Assembly: GCF_014191715.1 (NCBI RefSeq) | Contig: NZ_JACHWY010000003.1 | Location: 620,001 to 684,000, forward strand | Reading direction: 5' to 3' | DNA from: Litorivivens lipolytica | Lineage (GTDB): Bacteria > Pseudomonadota > Gammaproteobacteria > Pseudomonadales > Spongiibacteraceae | Length of the DNA stretch: 64,000 nucleotides | Shown here: positions 45,173 to 53,654 of the stretch, piece by piece | Position numbering within the stretch: the first letter of the stretch is position 1 | Layout of the letters: every line of letters starts with the position of its first letter | Position numbers and translations under genes: made by a program | Notes under the pieces: generated by a model | Told to the model about the DNA's origin: nothing | The model's database searches: none | What the model saw: the letters and a program-made list of their open reading frames with translations, nothing else

Positions 45173-45313
45173 TTAAAAACTGCCTCGGGGCATTCTGCGG
45201 TGGTTTGTCAGGCTGGAAAACTCGAGTGCTTGGCAGAGTATGATCAGTCTACTATTTGCCTTTATCGTAACGAATTTTTCTACGTATAACCGCTTAAGTT
45301 GTTCGGGGGCCAT
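45173..45313 (-). other. Possible small or remnant coding segment in a 270-bp gap
   Basis: In the gap between the flippase and the upstream glycosyltransferase, the minus strand has an open frame of 46 codons from ATG 45313. It reads MAPEQLKRLYVEKFVTIKAN and on. The same frame extends upstream without stops to within two codons of the glycosyltransferase stop. It reads like protein but matches nothing I know. It could be a remnant of a deleted gene. Confidence 0.25.
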
Positions 45314-45385
45314 TTTTAAAATACTGTGGCACGGATAGAGGCTTGCAATAGGTCTCAGTACCGCGACTAACGCGTAAAACTATGA

Positions 45386-46489
45386 CTAATTGTCAGGATA
45401 AATTTCTGCCAACAGATTTTCGTAATCTTCAAGAATAGCACCCCATTTAAAATTATGCTGAAAGTTTGAGCTAGTATTGCGCTTTAGCGACAGATAAAGT
45501 TCGTCATCTTCAAATATTTGAGTGAATGCTTTGGAAAACGCAGCCGCATCTGATGCGTAGATCGCACCATCTTTCGCTACCCAGCGATTAAAAGGGTTAT
45601 CGTGAGCTATTATTGCGTTTCCCGCTCCAAGTGCCTCAACTAGCGAGGGGTTTGTGCCGCCAACTTGATGGCCATGGACATAAACACGCGCATGAAATCG
45701 TAGTGCACTAACAATTTCGGTATCATAGATGGCGCCAAGAAAAATAACCTCATTGGATGCAGCCTTCATTACCTTATTCTGATAGGGGTTGGAGCGGTCG
45801 TAGTTGCCGAGAATAACCAGTTTTCTCCCGCGACGACTGGTCGAGAACCCTTGTACGATATCCAGAATGGAATTTTCAGGTTCCGCGCGTGCGACGACAA
45901 TCGCATACTCCTCAGGAGATAACGAATAGTTAGTTAGTGCTTCATCGCTAGCAGTAGAGACCTGAGCGCCGCCGTACGGAATCATAGTAATTTTTTTCCG
46001 GCTGACGCGGGTCGCAAGGTGATCCTCGATTTTTGGGTGGTCGGCTATTAACTGGTTGCCAAGCCAGCAGCCAAATCGCTCATTCATCCAAAACCATACT
46101 TTGGCTGCAGCGCCCCATTTTTGTCTTTTCCACTCTATGCCATCCATGTTTATAACGTTGGTCTTACGGAAAAGTCTGTGCAGTACATTAAATAGTGCTG
46201 TGTTGTAGCCTAGCGTTAGATAAACGCCGCGATGTCGTAGTGAATGAATGGTAGAGCGAAGATCAAAAACAATAGTAGAAAAGGCCCTATTACCTTTAAC
46301 CGGAATATGAATACGGCGAGCTCTCTGCCATTCGCTTTCATAGATTGGTCCGGCACCTTCTTCTTGGCAATAAACTATGACTTCCCAGTTTCGTTCAATT
46401 AGATACTTGCAAAGATGTTCTGCGAAGGTTTCAAAGCCGCCGTGTTGGGCGGGTAGACCTCTAATGCCAAGAATGATTAATTCTTTCAC
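45386..46489 (-). CDS. DUF1972-type glycosyltransferase
   Basis: A 367-residue GT-B glycosyltransferase with the DUF1972 N-terminal domain seen in rhamnosyltransferases: IILGIRGLPAQHGGFETFAEHL at residues 5-26 and the acceptor-side region NVINMDGIEWKRQKWG near 115. The C-terminal lobe carries the donor motif HGHQVGGTNPSLVEALGAGNAIIAHD (about 272-297). GTG 46489 overlaps the upstream glycosyltransferase by four bases. It likely adds a deoxysugar to the repeat unit; the exact sugar cannot be read. Confidence 0.86.
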   Translation of the reverse strand: MKELIILGIRGLPAQHGGFETFAEHLCKYLIERNWEVIVYCQEEGAGPIYESEWQRARRIHIPVKGNRAFSTIVFDLRSTIHSLRHRGVYLTLGYNTALFNVLHRLFRKTNVINMDGIEWKRQKWGAAAKVWFWMNERFGCWLGNQLIADHPKIEDHLATRVSRKKITMIPYGGAQVSTASDEALTNYSLSPEEYAIVVARAEPENSILDIVQGFSTSRRGRKLVILGNYDRSNPYQNKVMKAASNEVIFLGAIYDTEIVSALRFHARVYVHGHQVGGTNPSLVEALGAGNAIIAHDNPFNRWVAKDGAIYASDAAAFSKAFTQIFEDDELYLSLKRNTSSNFQHNFKWGAILEDYENLLAEIYPDN

Positions 46490-47643
46490 GTCATCTCCTG
46501 ATAAACTTTTCGAGTTTTTTCTCCGATAACGTTCCAGTCAAAATTCTCTGCCACAAAGCTCTTGGCGTTTGCGGAAATATATTTCAGTGCGTTTGGATCG
46601 GAAAGTGATCTAACTATGGTTTCCGCAAGGGAGTCAGGGCTTTCTGACTTAAAGGTAAATCCATTTTGACCGTCAGTAATAATCTCTGCCATGGGCGCAA
46701 GATCAGAGGCAATGGGGGGGGCTCCATATGACATCGACATTAGTAGAACCCCGCTTTGATAGATCTTGCGGTATGGCAATACAACAACATCAGCTGCTGA
46801 GTAATAAGTATGAGCTTCAGCATCCGGTACATAGTTGATGTTTAGGTAAACATTTCCAATGATGCCGTAATCTCGAATCAGATTTTCGTACTTAGAAAAA
46901 TCATCTTTCCAGACTTTTCCGGCAATAACCAATTTTGCGTTTGGAATGATGTTGATAACGTCCTTGAATGCTTTTATCAATATGTCTAAACCTTTCACAG
47001 CTTTTATTTGCCCAAAAAATAAAATGACCGGTTGGTTTGGTTCTAATCCAAGCTTGACTTTGGCGTCGGTTTTACACAGAGATATGGCGGAGCCTAAGTA
47101 GTTGCCGTGCTGTACTACGTGAATGTCAGGTATGGCTATTCTTAATTTCGAAGCAAAGCGTAATAATTCATCGTGCATGAATTTATTATGAACAATAATT
47201 TTGGATATTTTTTTTAAGCAAAATGCTGAATACGCAGGCCTTCCTTTATAGGAGAAACTCTCTATATCATGAAGAGTTATGCATATTTTATGGCGCAACA
47301 GTTTGGCTAGGGAAACCATTAGCGCTTCCATAAGCCCAATGCCAAAAAAATGATAATGTACGGCAAAGACTTTCTGTTTTCTCGCTTGGTATAGCGACGC
47401 CAGTAGGCCGGAAATAAACCGATAAATTCGTAGAGCCTTTGGTGAGGACCCGTAGATATTCTTAAAATTTTTATATACAAGTATATTTCGTTCGCTAAGT
47501 TCCGAGGTGGCATCACAAGTAAACCAGCTCACGGAAACGCCAGCGTTTTCAAGGCCCTTTGAAAGTGACCAGTCGTAGTAGTTCATGCCGCCGTGCCCGC
47601 CAACGGGCTCAATTAAAGCTATTCGCACTGGGAGTGAATCCAA
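46486..47643 (-). CDS. Glycosyltransferase family 4 protein
   Basis: A 385-residue GT4 enzyme (GT-B fold). The N-terminal RIALIEPVGGHGGMNYYDWSLS binds the acceptor. The C-terminal lobe has VILFFGQIKAVKGLDILIKAFK (about 215-236) and the E-x7-E-type donor region near SGVLLMSMSYGAPPIASDLAPMAEII. The called start TTG 47643 may be replaced by GTG 47628, which begins MRIALIEP directly. The gene overlaps the sulfotransferase 3' end by up to 25 bases. It is part of the minus-strand repeat-unit synthesis operon. Confidence 0.86.
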   Translation of the reverse strand: MDSLPVRIALIEPVGGHGGMNYYDWSLSKGLENAGVSVSWFTCDATSELSERNILVYKNFKNIYGSSPKALRIYRFISGLLASLYQARKQKVFAVHYHFFGIGLMEALMVSLAKLLRHKICITLHDIESFSYKGRPAYSAFCLKKISKIIVHNKFMHDELLRFASKLRIAIPDIHVVQHGNYLGSAISLCKTDAKVKLGLEPNQPVILFFGQIKAVKGLDILIKAFKDVINIIPNAKLVIAGKVWKDDFSKYENLIRDYGIIGNVYLNINYVPDAEAHTYYSAADVVVLPYRKIYQSGVLLMSMSYGAPPIASDLAPMAEIITDGQNGFTFKSESPDSLAETIVRSLSDPNALKYISANAKSFVAENFDWNVIGEKTRKVYQEMT

Positions 47644-48494
47644 GTCAGAGGGTGCTTATCCGAAAGAAGTAGGGAAAGCTTTTCTAAGTCTTTTTGATAG
47701 TAGTTCTCGACCCTGGCTCGGAAATCATTTGACAGGGAAGGCTTATCTTGCGAGGAGAACAATGATTTCTTCAAGAAGCTTTGAGTCTTGGCAGGAAGAA
47801 GTCGAGCAGCATTTCTTGCGGACTGAGATTCATACAATTTGGCTATCAGTGAATTTTTGGGTGATTTATATTGGTTATGCACTTTTCCTGAGTATAAATT
47901 TTCATTTGAGGCTACCTCAAGAAATTCACATATTAACTCCAATGTATTTTTGTGGTCATTTCTTAACTGATGATCCCATATCACCATTACTTGATTTGCG
48001 CTGAAGGTGTCGATGTAGCGCTTGATCTGTTCATAATATCTGCCCAAAAGAAAGTACTGCTGGTAGTGTTTTGTAAAGATGTCTGGTTTTGTGAATACTT
48101 CCTCTATCGTGGCAGAGATATGCCCAATGCGTTTATCCATAAGGTAGTGAGAAAAAGCGCGGTCAACCGGGTTTCGCAAACTTATTATAATTTTTGCGTT
48201 CGGGTTGTGTGCATAAATGCGTTGCGCTACGCCTTCATAATATAAATAAGATACGCTGCCTTCACCAAGCACAGAATTACATGTGGCATGAGAGAAAGCC
48301 TGTTGGTATTGTTCGGCAGTGACTATCGATGGCTTCTCATAATAGAGGTTTTGAGCGACTATATACTGATAGCTAAAGTAGTTAGTCTCTTTTGGGCGAC
48401 TCATGCATATTTGGGGGTGTGAGTCCAAATATTTTGCTAATGATGTAGTCCCGCATTTCGGTGCGCCGACTATGAAAAAGTCACATTTTCTCAA
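47619..48494 (-). CDS. Sulfotransferase
   Basis: A 291-residue PAPS-dependent sulfotransferase. The 5'-phosphosulfate loop is IVGAPKCGTTSLAKYLDSHP at residues 8-27 and the 3'-phosphate motif is IIISLRNPVDRAFSHYLMDK (about 103-122). It starts at TTG 48494 behind a GGGAAT. In a polysaccharide locus the likely substrate is a sugar hydroxyl, so the surface glycan may be sulfated, as in many marine bacteria. No sulfate-activation genes are nearby. Confidence 0.86.
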   Translation of the reverse strand: MRKCDFFIVGAPKCGTTSLAKYLDSHPQICMSRPKETNYFSYQYIVAQNLYYEKPSIVTAEQYQQAFSHATCNSVLGEGSVSYLYYEGVAQRIYAHNPNAKIIISLRNPVDRAFSHYLMDKRIGHISATIEEVFTKPDIFTKHYQQYFLLGRYYEQIKRYIDTFSANQVMVIWDHQLRNDHKNTLELICEFLEVASNENLYSGKVHNQYKSPKNSLIAKLYESQSARNAARLLPAKTQSFLKKSLFSSQDKPSLSNDFRARVENYYQKDLEKLSLLLSDKHPLTWIHSQCE

Positions 48495-48658
48495 TGGTAT
48501 TCCCGTCTTTCAATTGAGTTCGTAATACTCGGATCATCAAAATAATTTTCCCGTGTTCTTCAAAATTATTATTTTATAGCATTTTCGAGGGAAAACCCTT
48601 ATGCCGCTTTACTTCCTCTGGAGGCTTGTTCTTTGTGCGCACTTAATACTTCGAAGGT

Positions 48659-48826
48659 CTATTTTAAGAACTTGCCGGAGTCATATTTTGTTAAGCTGAA
48701 AAAGCCATTTAAGAAAGTTCTGGCAGCGTTGTTGTAGTTTTTCCATTTAGGGGTGCCTATATATCTTAGGTGGACTGGTTTCTTCAAATAAGTAGGGATT
48801 GGGGTGTCGACTGTATCGACTCTTTT
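48659..48826 (-). other. In-frame coding-like tail after the polymerase stop codon
   Basis: The 332-bp gap 48495-48826 has no full gene. Directly after the polymerase TGA the same minus-strand frame stays open for 55 codons, to TAG 48659. It contains a protein-like string (PVHLRYIGTPKWKNYNNAAR, then TFLNGFFSLTKYD). No ATG is available; TTG 48787 is the only plausible start. It may be the 3' remnant of a lost glycosyltransferase-type gene. The remaining 160 bases show nothing I can name. Confidence 0.3.
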
Positions 48827-50224
48827 TCAGGTGGCGTATGTTTTTTGGAGGTTGTGTTCAGAAATTAGTACGCCTGCTAGGAGCAATCCAGGGGCGGCGG
48901 CTACGGGAGATATTGCTGAGCTCGCGAAAAAAGAAGTGAATAGAATGCCGCTTAGCATAGCTAGGCATGCCATCCGCATCTTGGCTGTTTTTGTGTCGAC
49001 AGGTTCCACTTGTATAATACGTTTAATTAGCGAGCCAAAGAAAATAAAATAGGCTGATAGTCCAAAGACTCCAGTTTGGAAGGCGATTGAGCCTACTAAG
49101 CTTTCCTCAACCCTTTCGTCATTATGGCCTGAAGAGTATATTATCGCCATAGTGCCAGATGTTCCTAGACCGTGGCCAAGTGGCTTGGCAGGTATGGACT
49201 CAAGCCCTCTTGTTAATCCGGTCATGTGACGCTCAAAATTGCTAGAGTGAGACCCACTCGTACTGGCGAGAATAAACGCCATTGCTAAGAAAGAGAGGGC
49301 TATATAACCAAGAAGTTTATGTTTTAGCATAAGCCAGAAAGCTACCCCGAAGCCAGCTAAGACCATGCCTCCGCGGCCAATAGTTAGAAAGATTGCGATT
49401 GCAAGCAGAATAGATGATAGGAGGCTCCAACTTTTTCTAGGCCCGAAATATATTATGGACAAAATAAATCCAACGGACATTGCCCTGGCAGCAGCAGTAG
49501 CGTCGCCGACAGTTGAAACTAACCTTCGAGTAAACCCTTGTCCGGTGTAGGTAAACCAATGCTGCGGCAGCTCATCTCTAAGCGAAAATGCAAAATTTGC
49601 ATTTTGAAATTTAATTAGGAAGTAGTCTGTTGCTCCCCATAAACCCCATAGTGAATTCCAAAACAGCCTCTCTATAATTCCAAATATTGCTAGGCTTAAC
49701 ATGAAGCCAGTGATAACTTTTGCCGCATAATCCGAGTTGATGCTGTATGAGTAAAATGCTCTGCCTATGAGATAGAAGGCTACTAGCACAAAAATTTCTC
49801 TAAATGACGCGATTGCAGCAATGCTAACCCCAGCGCGAACAAAATAAATCAAAAACACCAAAATTAGAAATATCGCAGAATACTCAGCTGATGCAGCTTT
49901 CCAAAATCCCTTATTTAGTGACGCCGCAGTAAGCGTGGCCGCGAGGAATATATCTTCTAGTCCGCTGCTAATTATAACAAATACAAAGCTTTGCGATGCG
50001 CTTGCCAGAGGCATCGAGGCAAATGTCATCCAATAAAGGACGAAAAGTTGGACGATAAATGCTTGCCTTGCGTTTTTGTGGGCGATTGCGGTTCCAGCGA
50101 TAAACGTGCAGGCTATAAAAAAAACAACGCTGCTAATTGAGCTGTGTGCATATAAAGAATCAGTTAGTAGTACTGTCGCGGCAGCAAAAAAAAATAGAAG
50201 ATAAATTGCAATACCAGAGATCAA
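48827..50224 (-). CDS. wzy: Wzy-like polysaccharide polymerase / O-antigen ligase family
   Basis: A 465-residue polytopic protein with about 11 membrane helices and one large periplasmic loop (about residues 195-245 and 325-370). The layout is typical of Wzy polymerases and WaaL ligases. TIGRGGMVLAGFGVAFWLML near residue 285 and the loop ending GLESIPAKPLGHGLGTSG match the O-antigen ligase (Wzy_C) domain. It begins at TTG 50224. In this locus polymerase is the likelier role, since no other polymerase is present; a ligase cannot be excluded. Confidence 0.78.
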   Translation of the reverse strand: MISGIAIYLLFFFAAATVLLTDSLYAHSSISSVVFFIACTFIAGTAIAHKNARQAFIVQLFVLYWMTFASMPLASASQSFVFVIISSGLEDIFLAATLTAASLNKGFWKAASAEYSAIFLILVFLIYFVRAGVSIAAIASFREIFVLVAFYLIGRAFYSYSINSDYAAKVITGFMLSLAIFGIIERLFWNSLWGLWGATDYFLIKFQNANFAFSLRDELPQHWFTYTGQGFTRRLVSTVGDATAAARAMSVGFILSIIYFGPRKSWSLLSSILLAIAIFLTIGRGGMVLAGFGVAFWLMLKHKLLGYIALSFLAMAFILASTSGSHSSNFERHMTGLTRGLESIPAKPLGHGLGTSGTMAIIYSSGHNDERVEESLVGSIAFQTGVFGLSAYFIFFGSLIKRIIQVEPVDTKTAKMRMACLAMLSGILFTSFFASSAISPVAAAPGLLLAGVLISEHNLQKTYAT

Positions 50225-50369
50225 TGGTGCGGCCTTTGTTTGCTGTGTTTTTATATGGTTTGTTCTGAGGGTTTGAGCGCTAGCTAATTATCTTTCGCTG
50301 CTGGGTCTATAAAACATTTAGATCATGGAGGCTGATATCCCGTTATGCGTTTACTTCCATAATTTTGTT

Positions 50370-51926
50370 TTAGTATGCTCCTTTGTTATGAAATCCTTTA
50401 ACCAAGGTGAGGACTATTACTTTTAAGTCTAAGCCTAGTGACCAATTGGTAATATAATAAATGTCAAACTCAAGGCGCTTTTCCATCTTGTAAAGATTGT
50501 CGGTCTCTCCTCTCCACCCATTAATCTGAGCCCACCCTGTTATTCCGGGTTTTACTAGGTGGCGTTGCATATAGCCCGTGATTTGGTCTCTATACAGCTC
50601 ATTATGAGCAACGGCATGCGGTCTTGGACCAACAATGCTCATGGTGCCTTGCAGTACATTGATAAATTGGGGTAGTTCATCCAGCGAGGTTTTTCGCAGG
50701 AAAGCTCCAACCTTAGTAACTCTTTCGTCGTTCTTTTGGGCTTGAACCACTACATCACCATTGTCACAGCAGGTCATTGAGCGAAACTTCCACACTTCAA
50801 TCTCTTCGCCGTTAATGCCATAGCGGCGCTGTTTGAATATGACTGGGCCGGGCGAGCTGAGCTTTACTGCCGCGGCTATAAAGAGCATTGGAATAACGAT
50901 TGCTACCAAGATTGTGCTGCCAAGAATCAGGTCTTCTGCTCGCTTGATAAAAGCATCAAAAGAGTCAAAAGGTGAGTTGTACACACTCACGACAGGCAGT
51001 CCGCCAATTTCCCTGCTGCGGGCGTTAAGCATGTTAAATGTAAAAATATCCGGCACTATATGAACGCAGCAGGGAGAGTTCGTGAGTTCGTCCACTAAGG
51101 CTTTGATAGTTTCTTCTTCCTTCATGGGCAAGGCGATGTAGATGTCGTCAAAGGCGGCAGCGCGCGCTTGAGAGATCAGCTCTCTCGTGGAGCCCAGCAC
51201 TTTTAAAGCCTTTGCTTCCTCGCTGTCGTCTTTGAATTGAAGAGGATGGGTTCCTGTGTCTACGCGGTCGTCATAAAATCCTTCAATATTGAGCCCCATC
51301 CATGGGCTGTTAAGTACACTTCGAGCAAGGCTTACGCCAGGCTCTTTGGCGCCTACAATGGCAATAGTGCGAGTGTTGATGCCGATGAGGCGGAATTGCC
51401 GTAATAAAATGCGCGCAGATACACGATAAAAGCTTATGGCAGTAGGAACAGCGATGGCCCAAGAGACCACCACAATGTTGTCGTAGTGATCGCCAGCGCT
51501 GAAGAGAAAGGCGGTAGTCAAGAGTGTGCCGAGTACGACAATCCATGCCGTAAAAACGGTTTTGGCTTCAGTGAACAGCGACTGCCCGCGCCATGAGTGA
51601 TATAGCCCGTACTTGTTGGCGACGATATGCAGCAGTACGGAGCTGGCAAAGGCTGCAATTTGATATGGAACAGTCCAGTCGATAGGAGAAACGTAGATAA
51701 GGGTGGCGAGCAGGCCCCAAACCAGTGATACATCAGCCAGCTGGTGTGCGGCAACTAACATGGAGTGGTGTTGGCGAATAAAACCTGTCGCGGTTTGTTC
51801 CCCCGAAATTAGAAGTGAGTGTTGCGAGTTCAAATTTATTACCCCAACGGCTGCGGCCGTGTGCTGCGTCACATTATCTTTGGTTGTCCGAGAGTGACTT
51901 GCTAGCTTAATACCTGCGAGAGTCAA
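50370..51926 (-). CDS. Undecaprenyl-phosphate glucose/galactose phosphotransferase (WbaP/WcaJ type)
   Basis: Initiating enzyme of the pathway: transfers a sugar-1-phosphate to undecaprenyl phosphate. Four or five N-terminal helices (about residues 65-170) precede a CoA-binding-like region (TIAIVGAKEPGVSLARSVL). The C-terminal catalytic domain begins near 310, with VIFKQRRYGINGEEIEVWKF, KTSLDELPQFINVLQGTMSI, VGPRPHAVAHNE and KPGITGWAQINGWRGET. The start is uncertain: TTG 51926 gives 518 residues, and GTG 51872 or ATG 51761 would give lengths closer to the family norm. First gene of the minus-strand operon. Confidence 0.92.
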   Translation of the reverse strand: MTLAGIKLASHSRTTKDNVTQHTAAAVGVINLNSQHSLLISGEQTATGFIRQHHSMLVAAHQLADVSLVWGLLATLIYVSPIDWTVPYQIAAFASSVLLHIVANKYGLYHSWRGQSLFTEAKTVFTAWIVVLGTLLTTAFLFSAGDHYDNIVVVSWAIAVPTAISFYRVSARILLRQFRLIGINTRTIAIVGAKEPGVSLARSVLNSPWMGLNIEGFYDDRVDTGTHPLQFKDDSEEAKALKVLGSTRELISQARAAAFDDIYIALPMKEEETIKALVDELTNSPCCVHIVPDIFTFNMLNARSREIGGLPVVSVYNSPFDSFDAFIKRAEDLILGSTILVAIVIPMLFIAAAVKLSSPGPVIFKQRRYGINGEEIEVWKFRSMTCCDNGDVVVQAQKNDERVTKVGAFLRKTSLDELPQFINVLQGTMSIVGPRPHAVAHNELYRDQITGYMQRHLVKPGITGWAQINGWRGETDNLYKMEKRLEFDIYYITNWSLGLDLKVIVLTLVKGFHNKGAY

Positions 51927-52173
51927 TAGTTAAATTTTGGTTTTGAGCGTTCGGCAAGACCATTGATTCTGAGCCAAAATTGCTCAAAAACCAAGCTGTC
52001 GGCCCTGAAAATAGTCGGAATTTCCCCCATTTGGTCTAATTTGGTGCGGTGCTAGCGCTCTTGGAGTGCCTAACCGAGTTGTATTAGCTACTCCTGCAGG
52101 TATTGGGCCAAGTTTGGGTGGCCTGTGCAGGTGGGGAGCATGGGGGTGGAATGTTACGGGGGTGTGATGGGGG
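51927..52173. other. Gene-free stretch upstream of the polysaccharide operon
   Basis: About 250 bases with no convincing gene. It should hold the promoter of the minus-strand polysaccharide operon. I looked for a JUMPstart/ops element (GGCGGTAG-like) and did not find one. No clear -35/-10 pair stands out. Confidence 0.4.
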
Positions 52174-52267
52174 GAGATTGCTTCGTTGCTGCGCGCCTCG
52201 CAATGACGGGGTGCGGTGGGCGCAATGACGGGGAGTGGAGATTGCTTCACTGCGTTCGCAATGACGG
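52174..52267. repeat. REP-like intergenic repeats (block 9)
   Basis: GAGATTGCTTCGTTGCTGCG.CGCCTCGCAATGACGGG, a short CGCAATGACGGGGAG remnant and GAGATTGCTTCACTGCGTTC.GCAATGACGG, all in one orientation, just upstream of the toxin-antitoxin promoter. Confidence 0.85.
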
Positions 52268-52275
52268 AAAGCTTA

Positions 52276-52323
52276 TGTTTCTCATTATTGATTAAGCGGA
52301 ATTTAAGTCTATAATGAGAAACA
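52276..52323. promoter_or_regulatory. Promoter and paired operator of the HTH/AbiEii module
   Basis: Two perfect 13-bp inverted arms, TGTTTCTCATTAT (52276-52288) and ATAATGAGAAACA (52311-52323), enclose a sigma-70 promoter. That promoter is TTGATT (52288-52293), a 16-base spacer, and TATAAT (52310-52315). Both boxes are partly covered by an arm, so binding would shut the promoter. Autoregulation by the HTH protein is the obvious reading. Confidence 0.82.
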
Positions 52324-52337
52324 AATATGGAGGTTGT

Positions 52338-52805
52338 ATGCCCGCAAAGGCTCCGCCTATTAATGACAGGTCCGCTGTTGTCGCTCGGTCGATAGGTCAG
52401 GCTGTGCGTGAGCGGCGGCTTTTGCACGGCGTTAAGGTTACAACGCTTGCTGAGGCGGCGGGAGTTTCTCGGGTGACGGTCTTTCGAGTTGAGAAAGGGG
52501 AGCCTTCAGTTACTCTGGGGGCCTACCTTGCGGTCTGTGACGCGCTGGATCTGGTGTTGAGCGCGGGTGAGCGTGAATCTCAGGCGGAGCCTGTTTTGCC
52601 GCTCACTATTCTGGTGAGTAACTATCCGCAGCTGCAGAAGCTGGCTTGGCAGATTCAGCCTACGGAGCAGCTGAGCCCTGCTGAGGTGTTTTCTATTTAT
52701 GAGCGCAATTGGCGGCATGTGGATGCTGAGTCGATTATTCCGGAGGAGCAGGCTCTCATAGATGCCCTGCAGGCCGTATTTGGTGATTTCAATGTTTCGG
52801 CGTGA
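52338..52805 (+). CDS. XRE-type HTH protein, predicted antitoxin
   Basis: A 155-residue protein with an XRE helix-turn-helix at about residues 20-75: IGQAVRERRLLHGVKVTTLAEAAGVSRVTVFRVEKGEP, written here as family landmarks. ATG 52338 follows GGAGG; an earlier in-frame ATG lies inside the operator arm and is discarded. The C-terminal half (about 80-155) is helical and unassigned. The 3' end overlaps the toxin start by 14 bases, the usual coupling of antitoxin and toxin. Upstream palindromes fit autorepression. Confidence 0.8.
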   Translation: MPAKAPPINDRSAVVARSIGQAVRERRLLHGVKVTTLAEAAGVSRVTVFRVEKGEPSVTLGAYLAVCDALDLVLSAGERESQAEPVLPLTILVSNYPQLQKLAWQIQPTEQLSPAEVFSIYERNWRHVDAESIIPEEQALIDALQAVFGDFNVSA

Positions 52806-53493
52806 GCACCATCAGAGAATCGCCCAGATTTTGCTCTCGCTGGACGGTGATGTGCTGCGCGAGATGCAATGTTTCTTTGGTGGCGGAACCGCCATCGTTT
52901 TAATGCGCGATGAGTTTCGTGAGTCTGTTGATATTGATTTTCTGGTGTCGGATGCACGGTGCTATGGGGAGTTGCGCAGTAGCCTCAGGAGTGCAGGTTC
53001 TCTGGCGCCGATTACTCGAGAGGGTGTGCAGCCAATAGCGTTGGAGCGTGATCTGCGCGCGGATCAGTACGGGGTGCGCTGCCGTGTATTAGCTGGCGAG
53101 GTTGCCATAAAGCTGGAGTTGGTCCGCGAGGCGAGAATAGATTTTGATCCTGCGGATGCTGGTATTTGTGGTGTGCCAGTTCTGTCGGGGAGTGATTTGG
53201 CTGCGAGTAAGCTGCTTGCGAACTCTGATCGCTGGGCGGATGACGGTGTGTTAAGCCGAGATATTATTGATCTTGCCATGTTGAACGCTTCTCGACATGA
53301 ATTGGCGAGGGCTTATACGAAGGCGAGCGCGGCTTATGGGCAATCCATCGAGAAGGATCTGAATAAGGCGATCGACAAAATGGTTGATCGCTCCGGGTGG
53401 CTGGACAGGTGTATGAATGCTTTGTCGGTGAGTGCGCCTAAAGCCTTGGTGCTTGAGCGGATTAAGGCATTGCGGCGGGTGGTGCGTGGCTAG
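52792..53493 (+). CDS. AbiEii/AbiGii-type nucleotidyltransferase, predicted toxin
   Basis: A 233-residue nucleotidyltransferase of the AbiEii/AbiGii toxin family. The catalytic motif is FFGGGTAIVLMRDEFRESVDIDF (G30-G32, then D47 and D49). The conserved lysine region is VAIKLELVREARIDF (about 103-117), and SDLAASKLLANSDRWADDG is a further family block. ATG 52792 lies within the antitoxin gene. AbiE systems act as type IV toxin-antitoxin and phage abortive-infection modules, with a winged-helix antitoxin; here the partner is XRE-type, so the pairing is a variant. Confidence 0.82.
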   Translation: MFRREHHQRIAQILLSLDGDVLREMQCFFGGGTAIVLMRDEFRESVDIDFLVSDARCYGELRSSLRSAGSLAPITREGVQPIALERDLRADQYGVRCRVLAGEVAIKLELVREARIDFDPADAGICGVPVLSGSDLAASKLLANSDRWADDGVLSRDIIDLAMLNASRHELARAYTKASAAYGQSIEKDLNKAIDKMVDRSGWLDRCMNALSVSAPKALVLERIKALRRVVRG

Positions 53494-53514
53494 GGAGTTG
53501 GGAGTGTGGGCAGG

Positions 53515-53544
53515 GAGATTGCTTCGCTGTGCTCGCAATGACGG
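53515..53544. repeat. REP-like repeat (block 10)
   Basis: A single GAGATTGCTTCGCTGTGCTC.GCAATGACGG unit between the toxin gene and ftsY. With block 9 it brackets the toxin-antitoxin pair. Confidence 0.82.
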
Positions 53545-53613
53545 GGTGGGGTGGGCGCATGACGGGGTGGATGATGGCTTGAGGGTATTGCATAGGTTGT
53601 CACCGCCAGCAAG

Positions 53614-53622
53614 TGATAGAAT
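53614..53622 (+). promoter_or_regulatory. Extended -10 promoter of ftsY
   Basis: TGA-TAGAAT, an extended -10 element, about 33 bases before the proposed TTG start of ftsY. TTGTCA at 53597 is too close (14 bases) to act as a normal -35. Confidence 0.45.
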
Positions 53623-53654
53623 GCCCGCTTTTCAACCGGCAGGATCTTAGCCCC

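Noticed and set aside
51927-52100. JUMPstart/ops element upstream of the polysaccharide operon
   Set aside because: GCGGTGCTAGCGCTC looked promising, but it lacks the GGCGGTAG core and is in the wrong orientation for the minus-strand operon.
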